From positions 215 through 59,510 of the forward strand of contig DLHF01000022.1 in assembly GCA_002483085.1 (NCBI GenBank): a stretch of DNA of 59,296 nucleotides, given 5' to 3'. Shown here piece by piece: positions 45,750 through 55,272 of this stretch. Source of the DNA: Ignavibacteria bacterium UBA7675. Its GTDB lineage: Bacteria; Bacteroidota; Ignavibacteria; Kapaibacteriales; UB7675. The notes beneath the pieces are model-generated. The model saw nothing but the letters and a program-made list of their open reading frames with translations, was not told the origin of the DNA and ran no database searches. How positions within the stretch are numbered: the first letter of the stretch is position 1; each line of letters opens with the position of its first letter. The position numbers were made by a program, and so were the translations under genes.

Positions 45750-45781
45750 TATTTCATTTGTCCCACTATTACTCTTTCCTT

Positions 45782-47206
45782 ATGACATCGCACGAAAAAA
45801 CACTGTCGTCGATATTGCGCGAAGCCAAGCACGCCGAGCCGCTTGTAAGTGCAGAAGACGCGCAGAAACTGATAAGTACGCAGCGAATAGTTCACAAAGC
45901 TGACGCAATGCGCGCTCCGTGGCGCAAGCCACTCGTGATTGCTGGTACAGCCGTGATCTCGGCCATTCTGGGCGCTCTTGCTGTGGCGCTTTTTGCCGGG
46001 CACCGCGTGCCTGTCCTGCCGTTTTCGCCCGGAGCCGATACACGTGCAGGCGCGGCCACAATGAGCGCGCAGGCGGCTGGCGATTCTGCTTCGTACAGCC
46101 GTATCGGGAAGATGTTCTATAGATACTTTTCCTACGACACGTTGTTCGAGCGCAAACTCCGCGCACTCCCTTTCGGAATAGCGGGAAATGCAGAAATGGC
46201 CACGAGATTTGTAGAGCTTACTCCTACGGAACTCGCGCGCATCGGTGTGCGTGTGGAGGAGGGCAGCACAGAACTGTACAAGGTGTGCTCATATGCTCCT
46301 GCTCTGGCTGAACGCTATATCATCGGCCCTAAGCACATCAACTTCCCGGACATGGAAAAAATCGACGAGTACCCGGAGGTCGTTGTGCCCGATTTCGAGC
46401 CACTGCTTATCAGCGACGACAGGGGCATGTGGAGGCGGATTGTCGTGCAGCGCGAGGCAATAGACCCAGAGCTTATACACGAGTACGATCAAGCCTCGGT
46501 GGAGGATAATGAAGTGCGGCACGCCTACCTTATCATGGAAATGTCGCGCCAGAGCGAAGAAAAGCTCCGCCGCCGTATCAATACGCTCATTCCTGTGATT
46601 GTCCGCACTGGCCGCTCCTACACCGAGGCCGACAGGCGCGACCGTAAATTTCGTCCGGATGTTATCCTGTGGTACGAGCCCACCGCCGAATTTCTGGCGC
46701 ATCTGCCCGAGCGCATCGCTTCGCAACTGCGTGTAGAGCTTGCAGCTTCCGAGCTGCTTACCGCAGCCAACCGTGTGAACCCAGACCTCACTGTGTCGGT
46801 ACAGCGCCGACCCGACCTGCGAGGTGGCGAGCACGACGTACAGGTGCGCGAGGAACTGGCGTCGGGAGCTATTTCGGGATACGTGGATCGCGTGGTAGGC
46901 GGCGACAAATATTTAGATGTGTGGCGCACGTCGGCTGGAGCTATCCAAGGCTCCTATCTGTATCCCAATCCAGCGCCCGAAGGCCGTACTGTGCTGCGCT
47001 ACAAGCTGTTGGAAAGCCGCATTGTCTCTATCACGTTGTTCGACATTTGGGGGCGGCGTATCAAAGAGCTCGTCTCGCCGGAAGCCCGTACTGCTGGCGA
47101 AGGAGAGTTTGCGCTTGGCTGCGGCGAGCTTCCCGAAGGCATGTATGTCGTGGTATTGCAAACCGACCGAGGAGAGCAGGCCATACAGCGGCTGATGATA
47201 GAATAA
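45782..47206 (+). CDS. Membrane protein with T9SS tail beside sigma factor (putative anti-sigma)
   Basis: A 474-residue protein from ATG 45782. Residues 1-49 are charged and cytoplasmic (SSILREAKHAEPLVSAEDAQ), residues 50-72 form a membrane helix, and about 325 residues follow on the far side with no recognised domain. The end is a T9SS-type domain (SYLYPNPAPEGRTVLRYKLL, then LFDIWGRRIKEL and PEGMYVVVLQTDRGEQ). The position and topology are those of an anti-sigma factor. A T9SS tail on a protein held by an uncleaved internal helix is odd, because export needs a cleavable signal. It could sense the T9SS status, but this is inference. Confidence 0.75.
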   Translation: MTSHEKTLSSILREAKHAEPLVSAEDAQKLISTQRIVHKADAMRAPWRKPLVIAGTAVISAILGALAVALFAGHRVPVLPFSPGADTRAGAATMSAQAAGDSASYSRIGKMFYRYFSYDTLFERKLRALPFGIAGNAEMATRFVELTPTELARIGVRVEEGSTELYKVCSYAPALAERYIIGPKHINFPDMEKIDEYPEVVVPDFEPLLISDDRGMWRRIVVQREAIDPELIHEYDQASVEDNEVRHAYLIMEMSRQSEEKLRRRINTLIPVIVRTGRSYTEADRRDRKFRPDVILWYEPTAEFLAHLPERIASQLRVELAASELLTAANRVNPDLTVSVQRRPDLRGGEHDVQVREELASGAISGYVDRVVGGDKYLDVWRTSAGAIQGSYLYPNPAPEGRTVLRYKLLESRIVSITLFDIWGRRIKELVSPEARTAGEGEFALGCGELPEGMYVVVLQTDRGEQAIQRLMIE

Positions 47207-47236
47207 TAACACTACGGTGTATTGTTTGCGATTAGG

Positions 47237-47272
47237 AGCCGTGTGGAGAATTCCGCACGGCTTTTGTTTTTT
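47237..47272 (+). terminator. Rho-independent terminator after the sigma/anti-sigma genes
   Basis: AGCCGTGTGGA (47237-47247) pairs with TTCCGCACGGCT (47251-47262), with one G-T pair, and is followed by TTTTGTTTTTT. Confidence 0.85.
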
Positions 47273-47341
47273 ATGTTCTTTCTGATAGAAGTTCTCTCGT
47301 GTTCTGCTGCTGGCGCAAGTGTCTTCGCTCTTGTACTTTGG

Positions 47342-47466
47342 TTATCGTAGGAACGATGCGAAGACGAACGGCCCCGCCCCACCGCGTGTGTTGGTGGGGG
47401 GCACCGCAGCGGCAATGCGACCGGCGACAGCGCCGCACCGTGCGCCGCAGAGAAGCCCGTGCCACA
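47342..47466 (-). repeat. Dispersed intergenic repeat, copy R10
   Basis: It carries the ATCGTAGGAACGAT motif at 47344-47357, ATGCGACCGGCGACAGCG, and the closing AGAAGCCCGTGCCACA. Together with the terminator it fills the 449-base gap before the barrel gene. Confidence 0.65.
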
Positions 47467-47655
47467 TATTCTTTTCTCTACGGCATTCGCTCAAGATGCC
47501 AAGCTCATCAGTTTCAAAGAGTTGGCGCTTCATTTATCATCATTTTTCTACATCGACATGTTTTTTTGAGAAATAGCGCGAGCTCTTTCTATCGTCAGGT
47601 TTTTTTGTATATTCGCCGCACCTGTGTTACTTACTGTCTCTTTTTACAAATGTTT

Positions 47656-48456
47656 ATGAAGCACATTGCTCTATTTTGTTTACTTGCAGGGCTCTGCTAC
47701 ACCGCAGATGAAGCCCGCGCTCAGCAGTCGCCGATTTCGTTTGGGCTAAAGGGTGGCGTAAATATGACAACGGTTGCAGGCGATGACGCCAATCTTTCTG
47801 CGTCGAAGTTTCTTCCCATAGATATGTTCAGCCAGTTCGGGTCGTTTGATGTCACTGCTGAACCGCAATCGAAAACACTGTTTAGTGGCGGTGTGTATGT
47901 CGCTTACATGTTCAATTCTCTGCTGTCGGCACAGGCCGAGGCGATGTACACCAGCAAAGGGGTGAGCTACGACAAGGATTTTTCCTACTCGCTCAGCATT
48001 TTTGGCTCGCTCAGTGGCAACATGAAAGCAGATGCCGAACTGACCTATATCGACATTCCGCTGCTACTGAAGATCACAGCTCCTGTCGAGGGATCGATAA
48101 AGCCTTATGTGGTTGTAGGGCCGAGTTTCGGTATTCTAGTTGATAAGACTACATCAGTAGAGGGGAGTGCGAAGGTGGTAGTAAGTGGCCAGAGCAATGA
48201 AGTGCTCAACGGGCCGATTCCCGCTGTGTTTACCTTCAATAATCTCGATATCGGCGCTACTTTTGGGGGCGGTATCAGCTTCCGTACAATAGCAACTGCG
48301 ATTGGAGTAGAAGCGCGCTACACGATGGGATTCCAGAGCGCTGTCAAGTCTGTTAGTGTAGATGGAAGTGCGCTCGGAGTTGGAGATACCTCAAGTGAAC
48401 TCGATATGAAGAACAGAGCTTTTGGCATTACGGCCTTCATGGAATTTTATTTCTAA
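47656..48456 (+). CDS. PorT-family outer-membrane barrel protein
   Basis: A 266-residue protein. ATG 47656 (or the ATG at 47650, two codons earlier) gives signal peptide MKHIALFCLLAGLCYTADEA. The barrel follows the PF13568 pattern: FGLKGGVNMTTVAGDDA, VAYMFNSLLSAQAEAMYTSK, TYIDIPLLLKIT, KPYVVVGPSFG, and a terminal FGITAFMEFYF with Phe. It is similar over most of its length to the next gene product (both have SAQ/EAMYxxx and QSAVKSV), so they are tandem paralogues. Outer-membrane function unknown. Confidence 0.82.
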   Translation: MKHIALFCLLAGLCYTADEARAQQSPISFGLKGGVNMTTVAGDDANLSASKFLPIDMFSQFGSFDVTAEPQSKTLFSGGVYVAYMFNSLLSAQAEAMYTSKGVSYDKDFSYSLSIFGSLSGNMKADAELTYIDIPLLLKITAPVEGSIKPYVVVGPSFGILVDKTTSVEGSAKVVVSGQSNEVLNGPIPAVFTFNNLDIGATFGGGISFRTIATAIGVEARYTMGFQSAVKSVSVDGSALGVGDTSSELDMKNRAFGITAFMEFYF

Positions 48457-48460
48457 TATA

Positions 48461-48481
48461 CAGCCTTACAAGACAAGGCTG
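48461..48481. other. Intergenic stem-loop
   Basis: CAGCCTT (48461-48467) pairs with AAGGCTG (48475-48481) over a 7-base loop. It lies just behind the first barrel gene, without a T-run. Confidence 0.35.
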
Positions 48482-48548
48482 GTCGCAAAACCACGGTACA
48501 CCGTCTGTAGGTGGCTACTATTACTAACCACATTACACACTATTTGCT

Positions 48549-49331
48549 ATGAACCGTTCTGTGAAAACAGTACTCGTATTATGTTGTTGTATAACAATTT
48601 GTGCCGTCTTGCCATGTGCGGCGCAATCGCGATCTGCTTGGTCGATAGGCGCTATGGGCGGCCTGTTTGGCTCCGGGCCTGCTGGCGATGACGCTGAGTT
48701 TTCTGGCAGTTGGTTCCATACCAGCCCGAACATAGGCAATTGGACACCGAGCTTCAAGAAAGACGTCGAATCGAAGTCCACCATGCTTATATCTGGTGGG
48801 CTGTATCTGCAACATTATTTTACAAAGAGCCTCGCGGTGGAAGTCGGGGCTTTGTACAGGCCAGAGGCCCTGTATTACGAACAGGATGTGACATTCAACA
48901 ATCCCGACTACTATCCGTGGTTGAGGAAATTTTGGATGGAGGGTCGGTTCAGCTACATCGAATTTCCGCTACTCGGCAAAGTAGTCTTCGACGTAAAGGG
49001 CGATTTGCTGCCGTATGTCGTTGCAGGGCCGAGCATCAGTGTTCTTATCAGCCAATCGCTCGTAGGGAAGGTCGGAGGTTTTGATCCCGGTGGCGGGGGC
49101 AGTTTATTCCGCACAGAAGCCGATATGCGTACCACGCTGCTCGGAGCTTGCATCGGAGCAGGCACTTATGTGCGAACCCGCGAAAAAGTAATGTTCGGCC
49201 TTGATATTCGCTACAAGTGGACTTTGCAGTCGGCAGTAAAGTCGGTGAAAATAGAGAACGAACGTTCTCGCGATATTGACTTGCGTTTTTCGTCGTGGGG
49301 CATTTGCGGGCTCATGGAAGTTGCCCTGTAG
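48549..49331 (+). CDS. PorT-family outer-membrane barrel protein, paralogue
   Basis: A 260-residue protein with signal peptide MNRSVKTVLVLCCCITICAV (cut near PCAA). Same PF13568-type barrel as the preceding gene: FGSGPAGDDAEFSG, LAVEVGALYRPEALYY, SYIEFPLLGKVV, LLPYVVAGPSISVLIS and FGLDIRYKWTLQSAVKSVKI. The two share an organisation of short periplasmic turns and long outer loops. It is co-directional with the M16 protease downstream. Confidence 0.82.
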   Translation: MNRSVKTVLVLCCCITICAVLPCAAQSRSAWSIGAMGGLFGSGPAGDDAEFSGSWFHTSPNIGNWTPSFKKDVESKSTMLISGGLYLQHYFTKSLAVEVGALYRPEALYYEQDVTFNNPDYYPWLRKFWMEGRFSYIEFPLLGKVVFDVKGDLLPYVVAGPSISVLISQSLVGKVGGFDPGGGGSLFRTEADMRTTLLGACIGAGTYVRTREKVMFGLDIRYKWTLQSAVKSVKIENERSRDIDLRFSSWGICGLMEVAL

Positions 49332-49408
49332 AGGTATTTTGGGCGTTGAGTGTCCGCGCATATGGCGGTGGATCAATTTTATTCTCTATCATGATTGTTA
49401 TCTCTATT

Positions 49409-52375
49409 ATGAAACGTTACATTCGGTCTCTGGCCTTTTTGTTCTGTCTTCTTGTGGCAGGACAACTGCATGCCGATCTGCCTGCTACGACAAAGCACAC
49501 ATCGCCCGATGGGAAACACACCTATGAAACTGTGCAGGGCGATATGCTCGGCATGCGGGTGTACACCCTGAAAAACGGTATGAAGGTGTACATGAGCGTC
49601 AACAAAAGCGAGCCGCGCATCCAAACAATGATAGGCATTCGCGCAGGCAGTAAATACGATCCGGCTGACGCAACAGGCCTAGCGCACTACCTTGAGCATT
49701 TACTGTTCAAGGGAACCGACAGATTTGGCAGTGCCGACTACGTCAAAGAAAAGGTGTACCTCGACCGTATTGAGGACTTGTACGAGCAGTATCGCTCTAC
49801 CACCGATGAGCAGAAGCGCGCGGCGATATACCGCGCTATCGACTCTATATCGGGCATTGCAGCGGGCTATGCGATTGCCAATGAGTACGACAAAATGGTC
49901 GGTATCATTGGAGCATCTGGCACGAATGCCTGGACATCCGATGAGCAGGTAGTCTACATAAATGATATCCCGGCCAACCAGCTTGTACGCTGGCTTACAA
50001 TAGAGGGAGAACGCTTCCGCAATCCTGTGCTGCGCTTGTTCCACACCGAGCTCGAAGCGGTGTACGAAGAGAAAAATATTTCTATCGACGACGACGGCGA
50101 CCAGGCATATGAGCAGCTCATGGCAGTCCTGTTTCCCAACCATCCATATGGCACACAGACAACAATTGGCACAATCCCACATCTGAAGAATCCATCGATC
50201 AAAAAGATCAGGGAATACTACAATCAGTATTATGTGCCGAACAATATGGCAATGGCTATTGCTGGCGACTTTAATCCCGACGAAGCAATTACCGCTATTG
50301 AAAACGCATTTGGCGGATTTGCGAGCAAAGCGATTTCTGCGCCTACATTTGCACCCGAGCCGCCGCTGCCGTCTACGGTGGTGCGCGAAGTTGTTGGGCC
50401 GAATGCTGAGTCTCTGCTCATGGCATATCGCTTTCCCGGACCGGGGAACCGCGATACCAGAGTGATGCAGATGATCGACATGATACTCTCCAACCGCACA
50501 GCCGGGCTTATAGACCTCAACCTGAACAAAGCGCAAAAAGTGCTGCGCGCTACTTGTTCACCCGACTTTCGCAACGACTACAGTATCCACCTGTTTACCG
50601 GTTCGCCGCTTCAGGGGCAGACACTAGAGCAGGTGCGCGACCTGATTCTCGGGCAGATTGACTTGGTAAAACGCGGCGAGTTCGACGCGGCTTTGCTTCC
50701 GGCTATTATCAACGACTTGCGTATTCAGCGCATGGAAGCAAGCGAGCAAAATTTCCCGCGCACGATGAGCGCTGTCGACGCATTTACCAAAGGTGTGGAC
50801 TGGGCTACCTACGTCCATGAGATAGACGACCTCGCTACCGTGACTAAAGAGGAAATTATACGCGTTGCAGGCCAGTACTACAACAATTACGCTCTTGTGT
50901 TCAAAAGAACAGGAGATGTCGGGGAACGGGAAAAAGTAGTCAAGCCCGCAATCACGCCGGTAGAAGTAAACCGCGAGGCAACATCGCCCTTTCTGGAAAA
51001 AATAGCTGGTATGAGTGCGGTGGAGATCAAACCGCAGTTTATTGATTTCAAAAAAGATGTACGCGTTGTGCCCATCGACCGGGCTTTGCCCCTAGAAATG
51101 CACTATGTGCACAATGATGAGAACAAACTGTTTACGCTGTACTACTTGTTCGATATCGGCAGGCTGAACAACAAGGAAGCTGCTTTTGCTGTAGAATATC
51201 TGAAATACCTTGGCACATCGAAGATGAGCGCCGACGACGTAAGTAAAAAATTCTACGAGCTCGGCTGTAGCTTTGACGTGGTAGCTGGCGACCGCGAAAT
51301 TTATATTTCGCTCAGCGGCTTGGAAGACAACTTCCAACCGGCTCTTCAACTGCTGGAAACAGTACTGCGCGACCGCCAGCCGGACAATGCTGCTCTGGCT
51401 TCTCTTGTAGATAGAACGCTGAAGACAAGAGCCGACCGCAGGAAAAACAAAAATGTCATTTTGCAGGGAGCGCTGGCGAGCTATGGACGCTATGGCGCTA
51501 AAAATCCGTTTAGATATACCCTGAGTGAAGCGGATTTGAAAGGGCTTACAGGTGTTGGATTAGTAAACGAAGTAACGCGGCTGCTCGGCCTTCAGCATCG
51601 CGTGCTGTACTATGGCCCGCAATCGCCCGAGGCGGTAGCCGACATCGTGCGCAAGACACACCAACTGCCACATCCCGACCCGGAGGTGGTAGCAATGTGG
51701 CGCTCGCTTCCGCGCGAGGCTGTATTCAGCTATCGAAATCCAGATGCCGACACTGTATTCTTTGTCAACTACGACATGGTACAGGCTGAAATTATGTGGA
51801 TAGCAAAAGCCGATAAGTACGATGCCTCGCTGGTGCCTTCGATCAGCCTGTACAACGAGTATTTTGGCGGCGGGATGTCGTCTATTGTATTCCAGACGAT
51901 TCGCGAATCCAAAGCGTTGGCGTATTCTACCTATTCCTACTACTCTACGCCATCGCGCCGGGAAGACCCGCACTTTGCAGTAGCCTATGTAGGCACGCAG
52001 GCCGATAAAATCCACGAAGCGATTATAGGCATGGACTCTTTGCTGCACGACATGCCGTATGCGGAACTCGCCTTTGCCAATGCAAAAGAGGCGCTAAAGA
52101 ACAAGCTAGAGACCGAGCGCACACTTCGCACCGATATTTTGTTTGCCTACGAGCAAGCGGGCAAACTGGGGCTGAACCGCGATATTCGCAAGGATGTGTA
52201 TAGCAAACTGCCCTCAATGACATTTACTAACGTGAAAGACTTCTACAGCCGCTATGTGAAAAACGGCAAATACACGATGCTTGTCGTTGGCTCCAAAGAT
52301 CGCATTAATCTCGAAGACTTATCGCGCTATGGCGTCGTAAAAGAACTGACATTAGAAGAGGTGTTTGGCTACTGA
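49409..52375 (+). CDS. M16-family zinc metalloprotease (two-lobed)
   Basis: A 988-residue protein. ATG 49409 gives a signal peptide (MKRYIRSLAFLFCLLVAG, cut near LHA); an ATG at 49391 is less likely. The inverted zinc motif HYLEH (His93, Glu96, His97) lies in GLAHYLEHLLFKGTD. Two M16 lobes follow: the N-terminal one carries the metal site, and the C-terminal one (about 545-970) lacks it and forms the closed chamber (residues like FGGGMSSIVFQTIRESKALA). The length fits the pitrilysin/PqqL-like periplasmic branch. It degrades peptides or assists envelope protein turnover. Confidence 0.92.
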   Translation: MKRYIRSLAFLFCLLVAGQLHADLPATTKHTSPDGKHTYETVQGDMLGMRVYTLKNGMKVYMSVNKSEPRIQTMIGIRAGSKYDPADATGLAHYLEHLLFKGTDRFGSADYVKEKVYLDRIEDLYEQYRSTTDEQKRAAIYRAIDSISGIAAGYAIANEYDKMVGIIGASGTNAWTSDEQVVYINDIPANQLVRWLTIEGERFRNPVLRLFHTELEAVYEEKNISIDDDGDQAYEQLMAVLFPNHPYGTQTTIGTIPHLKNPSIKKIREYYNQYYVPNNMAMAIAGDFNPDEAITAIENAFGGFASKAISAPTFAPEPPLPSTVVREVVGPNAESLLMAYRFPGPGNRDTRVMQMIDMILSNRTAGLIDLNLNKAQKVLRATCSPDFRNDYSIHLFTGSPLQGQTLEQVRDLILGQIDLVKRGEFDAALLPAIINDLRIQRMEASEQNFPRTMSAVDAFTKGVDWATYVHEIDDLATVTKEEIIRVAGQYYNNYALVFKRTGDVGEREKVVKPAITPVEVNREATSPFLEKIAGMSAVEIKPQFIDFKKDVRVVPIDRALPLEMHYVHNDENKLFTLYYLFDIGRLNNKEAAFAVEYLKYLGTSKMSADDVSKKFYELGCSFDVVAGDREIYISLSGLEDNFQPALQLLETVLRDRQPDNAALASLVDRTLKTRADRRKNKNVILQGALASYGRYGAKNPFRYTLSEADLKGLTGVGLVNEVTRLLGLQHRVLYYGPQSPEAVADIVRKTHQLPHPDPEVVAMWRSLPREAVFSYRNPDADTVFFVNYDMVQAEIMWIAKADKYDASLVPSISLYNEYFGGGMSSIVFQTIRESKALAYSTYSYYSTPSRREDPHFAVAYVGTQADKIHEAIIGMDSLLHDMPYAELAFANAKEALKNKLETERTLRTDILFAYEQAGKLGLNRDIRKDVYSKLPSMTFTNVKDFYSRYVKNGKYTMLVVGSKDRINLEDLSRYGVVKELTLEEVFGY

Positions 52376-52456
52376 TATCCGGGAGGTCCCGCCGTTGGCA
52401 CGCCGCGCGGTAAAGCGGTGTAGATAGTTTAGAGCAATGTCAATTGTGGAGGTGTA

Positions 52457-54001
52457 ATGATTGATGAATATATTTTGACCGACACCGTCGCATCGCGATG
52501 GATAGAAAACTGGAACAGGCGTGACATCGACGGTTTAGTAGCGATGTACGACGACATTCTGCAATGCCGATCACCGTTTGTCCGCGAGCTTACAGGCAAG
52601 CAGGATGGCCTTATTGACAACAAAGTCGACTTGAAAGACTACTTTGGAAAAATTCTCGAAACCTTTCCGGATATGCACATGCTGCTCGGCAGCGTGTCGA
52701 CGGGTATTAATTGCGTGACGTTTAGCTATACGTGCATGGATGGCTACATTGCCGATGCCTCGCTTACGCTGAACGACGAGGGCCATATCACCGTGTCGAA
52801 CTTTACCTATCGACGTCAGGATGTATTTGCCGACAGGCTGAAGAGCATACCGAAATCCTTTATACGCGAGATTCTCAAGGTGACTACGCAGCCCGAAATC
52901 ATCTCGTTTGCCGGTGGCCTCCCGAATCCTGAGTATTTTCCTGTGGACGCTATCCGCGAGGCTTCCTCGAAGGTGCTGTCGTCGCACGGTGCTCAGGTGC
53001 TGCAATACGCTGTCACCGAGGGCTATGCTCCATTGCGCCAGTACATTGCAGAGCGCTATATGCAGCGCTTTGGCATGCACGTAGACCCCGCCGATATCTT
53101 GATTACCAATGGGTCGCAGCAGGGGCTCGACCTAATAGGCAAGGTAATGCTCAACCCCGGCGATGGCGTCGTGCTCGAAAAGCCGAGCTATCTCGGTGCT
53201 ATTCAGGCGCTCTCGGCCTATGATCCGCGCTTTATAACGGTGCCTCTGCTCGAAGACGGTGTCGACACGGTGGCATTAGAAGAGACCTGTGCTACGCGCA
53301 ATGCGAAGCTGATGTACGCTATTCCCAATTTCCAGAATCCAACTGGTATCTCGTATTCGCAAGAAGTGCGCCTCCGCACAGCCGATATTCTCGGTCGCTA
53401 CCAGATGTTTCTCGTCGAAGACGACCCGTATGGCGAAATTCGTTTCATAGGCGAAGATCAACCGCCTATCAGGTCGTTCTTGCCCGACCAGACTTTGCTG
53501 CTCGGCTCGTTCTCGAAGACTATCGCGCCGGGGTTGCGTATGGGCTGGGTAGTGGCTCCGCAATACATTGTAGAAAAGCTCGTGGTAGCAAAGCAGGCCG
53601 CCGATCTGCATTCAAACTTTCTCTCGCAGCGCGTGATCTACCAATACTTGCAAGACAACGACGTAGAAGCGCATATTGCTCTTATCAAAAAGGCGTACAA
53701 GCGCCAGCGCGACTACATGGTGGGCATGATCGAGCAGTATTTTCCGCCCACTGTCCGTATTACAAAGCCGGAGGGCGGCATGTTCCTGTGGGCTACGCTA
53801 CCCGAGGGAATTGATGCCAAAGCTGTTTTCGATATTGCCATCCGTGAAAAAGTGGCGTTTGTGCCGGGTGCACCGTTCCACCTGCGGGGCGAGGGCGGCA
53901 ATACTATGCGGCTGAACTTCTCCAACTCCAGCGAGGAAGCAATAGCGCAGGGTATTGAAAAGCTCGGTGCTATCCTGTGGCGCGTGATAGAAATGGACTG
54001 A
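52457..54001 (+). CDS. NTF2-like domain fused to PLP-dependent aminotransferase
   Basis: A 514-residue protein with ribosome site GGAGGTG before ATG 52457. Residues 1-120 look like an NTF2/SnoaL-type alpha+beta domain (ASRWIENWNRRDIDGLVAMY, a helix, then a curved sheet ending VSNFTYRR). Residues about 125-514 are a class I/II aminotransferase of the 2-aminoadipate (LysN/MocR) type: ISFAGGLPNPEYFP, TNGSQQGLDLI, IPNFQNPTG, VEDDPYG and GSFSKTIAPGLRMGW with PLP Lys354. Aminotransferases usually lack the N-domain, so this is an uncommon fusion. It may control substrate access or bind a small ligand. Confidence 0.88.
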   Translation: MIDEYILTDTVASRWIENWNRRDIDGLVAMYDDILQCRSPFVRELTGKQDGLIDNKVDLKDYFGKILETFPDMHMLLGSVSTGINCVTFSYTCMDGYIADASLTLNDEGHITVSNFTYRRQDVFADRLKSIPKSFIREILKVTTQPEIISFAGGLPNPEYFPVDAIREASSKVLSSHGAQVLQYAVTEGYAPLRQYIAERYMQRFGMHVDPADILITNGSQQGLDLIGKVMLNPGDGVVLEKPSYLGAIQALSAYDPRFITVPLLEDGVDTVALEETCATRNAKLMYAIPNFQNPTGISYSQEVRLRTADILGRYQMFLVEDDPYGEIRFIGEDQPPIRSFLPDQTLLLGSFSKTIAPGLRMGWVVAPQYIVEKLVVAKQAADLHSNFLSQRVIYQYLQDNDVEAHIALIKKAYKRQRDYMVGMIEQYFPPTVRITKPEGGMFLWATLPEGIDAKAVFDIAIREKVAFVPGAPFHLRGEGGNTMRLNFSNSSEEAIAQGIEKLGAILWRVIEMD

Positions 54002-54019
54002 TTGGGCTTAAAGTATATA

Positions 54020-54062
54020 CACAACATCGCCGGTGAGCACGTAGTTCATCGGCGATGTTGTG
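54020..54062. other. Long perfect hairpin
   Basis: CACAACATCGCCG (54020-54032) pairs perfectly with CGGCGATGTTGTG (54050-54062) over a 17-base loop. It sits between the aminotransferase stop and the DUF262 gene; no T-run follows, so a terminator or a structured leader is possible. Confidence 0.6.
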
Positions 54063-54111
54063 GTAATAAGAGGAAAGGCCTACATTTGTGCCAAATAGGT
54101 CGAAAATTACT

Positions 54112-55272
54112 ATGGATGCAATAATACATACTACACCAATGACTGAACCTGTTCATGAAGCCGATATTGTCGAAGAGGAAAAAGAGAATCCTGCCGACGC
54201 GGTTATGGATAAACCTTTTAACCCTACGCTGATCGATATCAAAACTAGATCGCTTACGCTCGATCTGCTCATTAAGCGATTATCCGCGCAGCCTCCTGAA
54301 ATTGATCTTTTTCCAGATTTTCAACGGCATGACGACCTGTGGGATGACCGCAAACAAAGTTTGCTTATTGAATCTATTCTCATCAATTTTCCTCTTCCCG
54401 TATTTTATTTCGATGGATCGGATGACAATCAGTGGGCTGTTGTAGATGGTTTGCAGCGGCTGAGCACGCTACGCAATTTTGTTGTGCAGAAAAAATTAAG
54501 GCTTACAGGACTCGAATTCCTGACACACCTTGAAGGGGTGGGATATGATGACCTGCCGCGCCCGATGCAACGGCGTATAGAGGAAACACAGGTTGTTGCT
54601 TATATCATTAATCCCGGCACACCAGATGAAGTGAAATACAATATCTTCAAGCGAATTAATACCGGGGGGCTTGTACTCAACAACCAGGAAATACGCCATG
54701 CCCTTAACCAAGGCACTCCCTCGCGCTTTGTGGCTGATTTAGCTACTACTAATGAATTCAAAATTGCTACAGGCGGGCGCATTCGTTCCGAACGAATGCT
54801 AGATAGGGAGTTCGTTACCCGTTTCTTGGCCTTTTATACATACGGGCATACGGGCTATAAACCCGATTTAGACACGTTCCTGAACCAAGCAATGGCTGAT
54901 GTTGCCAGACTTTCTGACCATGAGCGAGAAAAAATCAAAAATGATTTTATCGAGTCGATGAAGCTCGCCTGGGAGGTGTTTGATGAATGGGCATTTCGGA
55001 AAATGGATACACTCGACAAACCATATCGTTATAAGCCTATTAACAAGGCTTTATTCGAGGTCTGGAGTGTTGAATTCGCCCGCTTGCTGCCCGATGACCG
55101 GCGGAAACTGGGCGACAAAAAACAGGAGGTGCGAGAAAGTTTTGTTAGTCTTATTACTTCCGATCCGAAGTTTGTTGATGCTGTGACAACTTCTACGGGC
55201 AACAGGGGAAAAGTAGATTATCGGTATATAATGATTAAACAACTTCTATCTGCTGTGTTACAACATGATTAG
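54112..55272 (+). CDS. DUF262 (GmrSD-N/ParB-like) protein of a defence-type operon
   Basis: A 386-residue protein from ATG 54112 (an in-frame GTG at 54088 is less likely). DUF262 motifs: FPDFQRHDDLWDDRKQSLLI near 67-86, then VVDGLQRLSTLRNF (normally DGQQR; the second Q is Leu), NIFKRINTGGLVLNNQEIR and FVTRFLAFY. DUF262 is a ParB/Srx-fold domain seen in GmrSD-type restriction enzymes and many defence operons, where it has nucleotide-dependent nuclease or regulatory activity. Its stop overlaps the start of the next gene (8 shared bases), which points to tight coupling. The Leu in the core motif may alter activity. Confidence 0.88.
   Translation: MDAIIHTTPMTEPVHEADIVEEEKENPADAVMDKPFNPTLIDIKTRSLTLDLLIKRLSAQPPEIDLFPDFQRHDDLWDDRKQSLLIESILINFPLPVFYFDGSDDNQWAVVDGLQRLSTLRNFVVQKKLRLTGLEFLTHLEGVGYDDLPRPMQRRIEETQVVAYIINPGTPDEVKYNIFKRINTGGLVLNNQEIRHALNQGTPSRFVADLATTNEFKIATGGRIRSERMLDREFVTRFLAFYTYGHTGYKPDLDTFLNQAMADVARLSDHEREKIKNDFIESMKLAWEVFDEWAFRKMDTLDKPYRYKPINKALFEVWSVEFARLLPDDRRKLGDKKQEVRESFVSLITSDPKFVDAVTTSTGNRGKVDYRYIMIKQLLSAVLQHD

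Noticed and set aside
23372..54001. Lysine-degradation pathway from the aldehyde dehydrogenase and the LysN-like aminotransferase
   Set aside because: The genes lie 28 kb apart on opposite strands with no shared neighbours; substrate calls are not specific enough.
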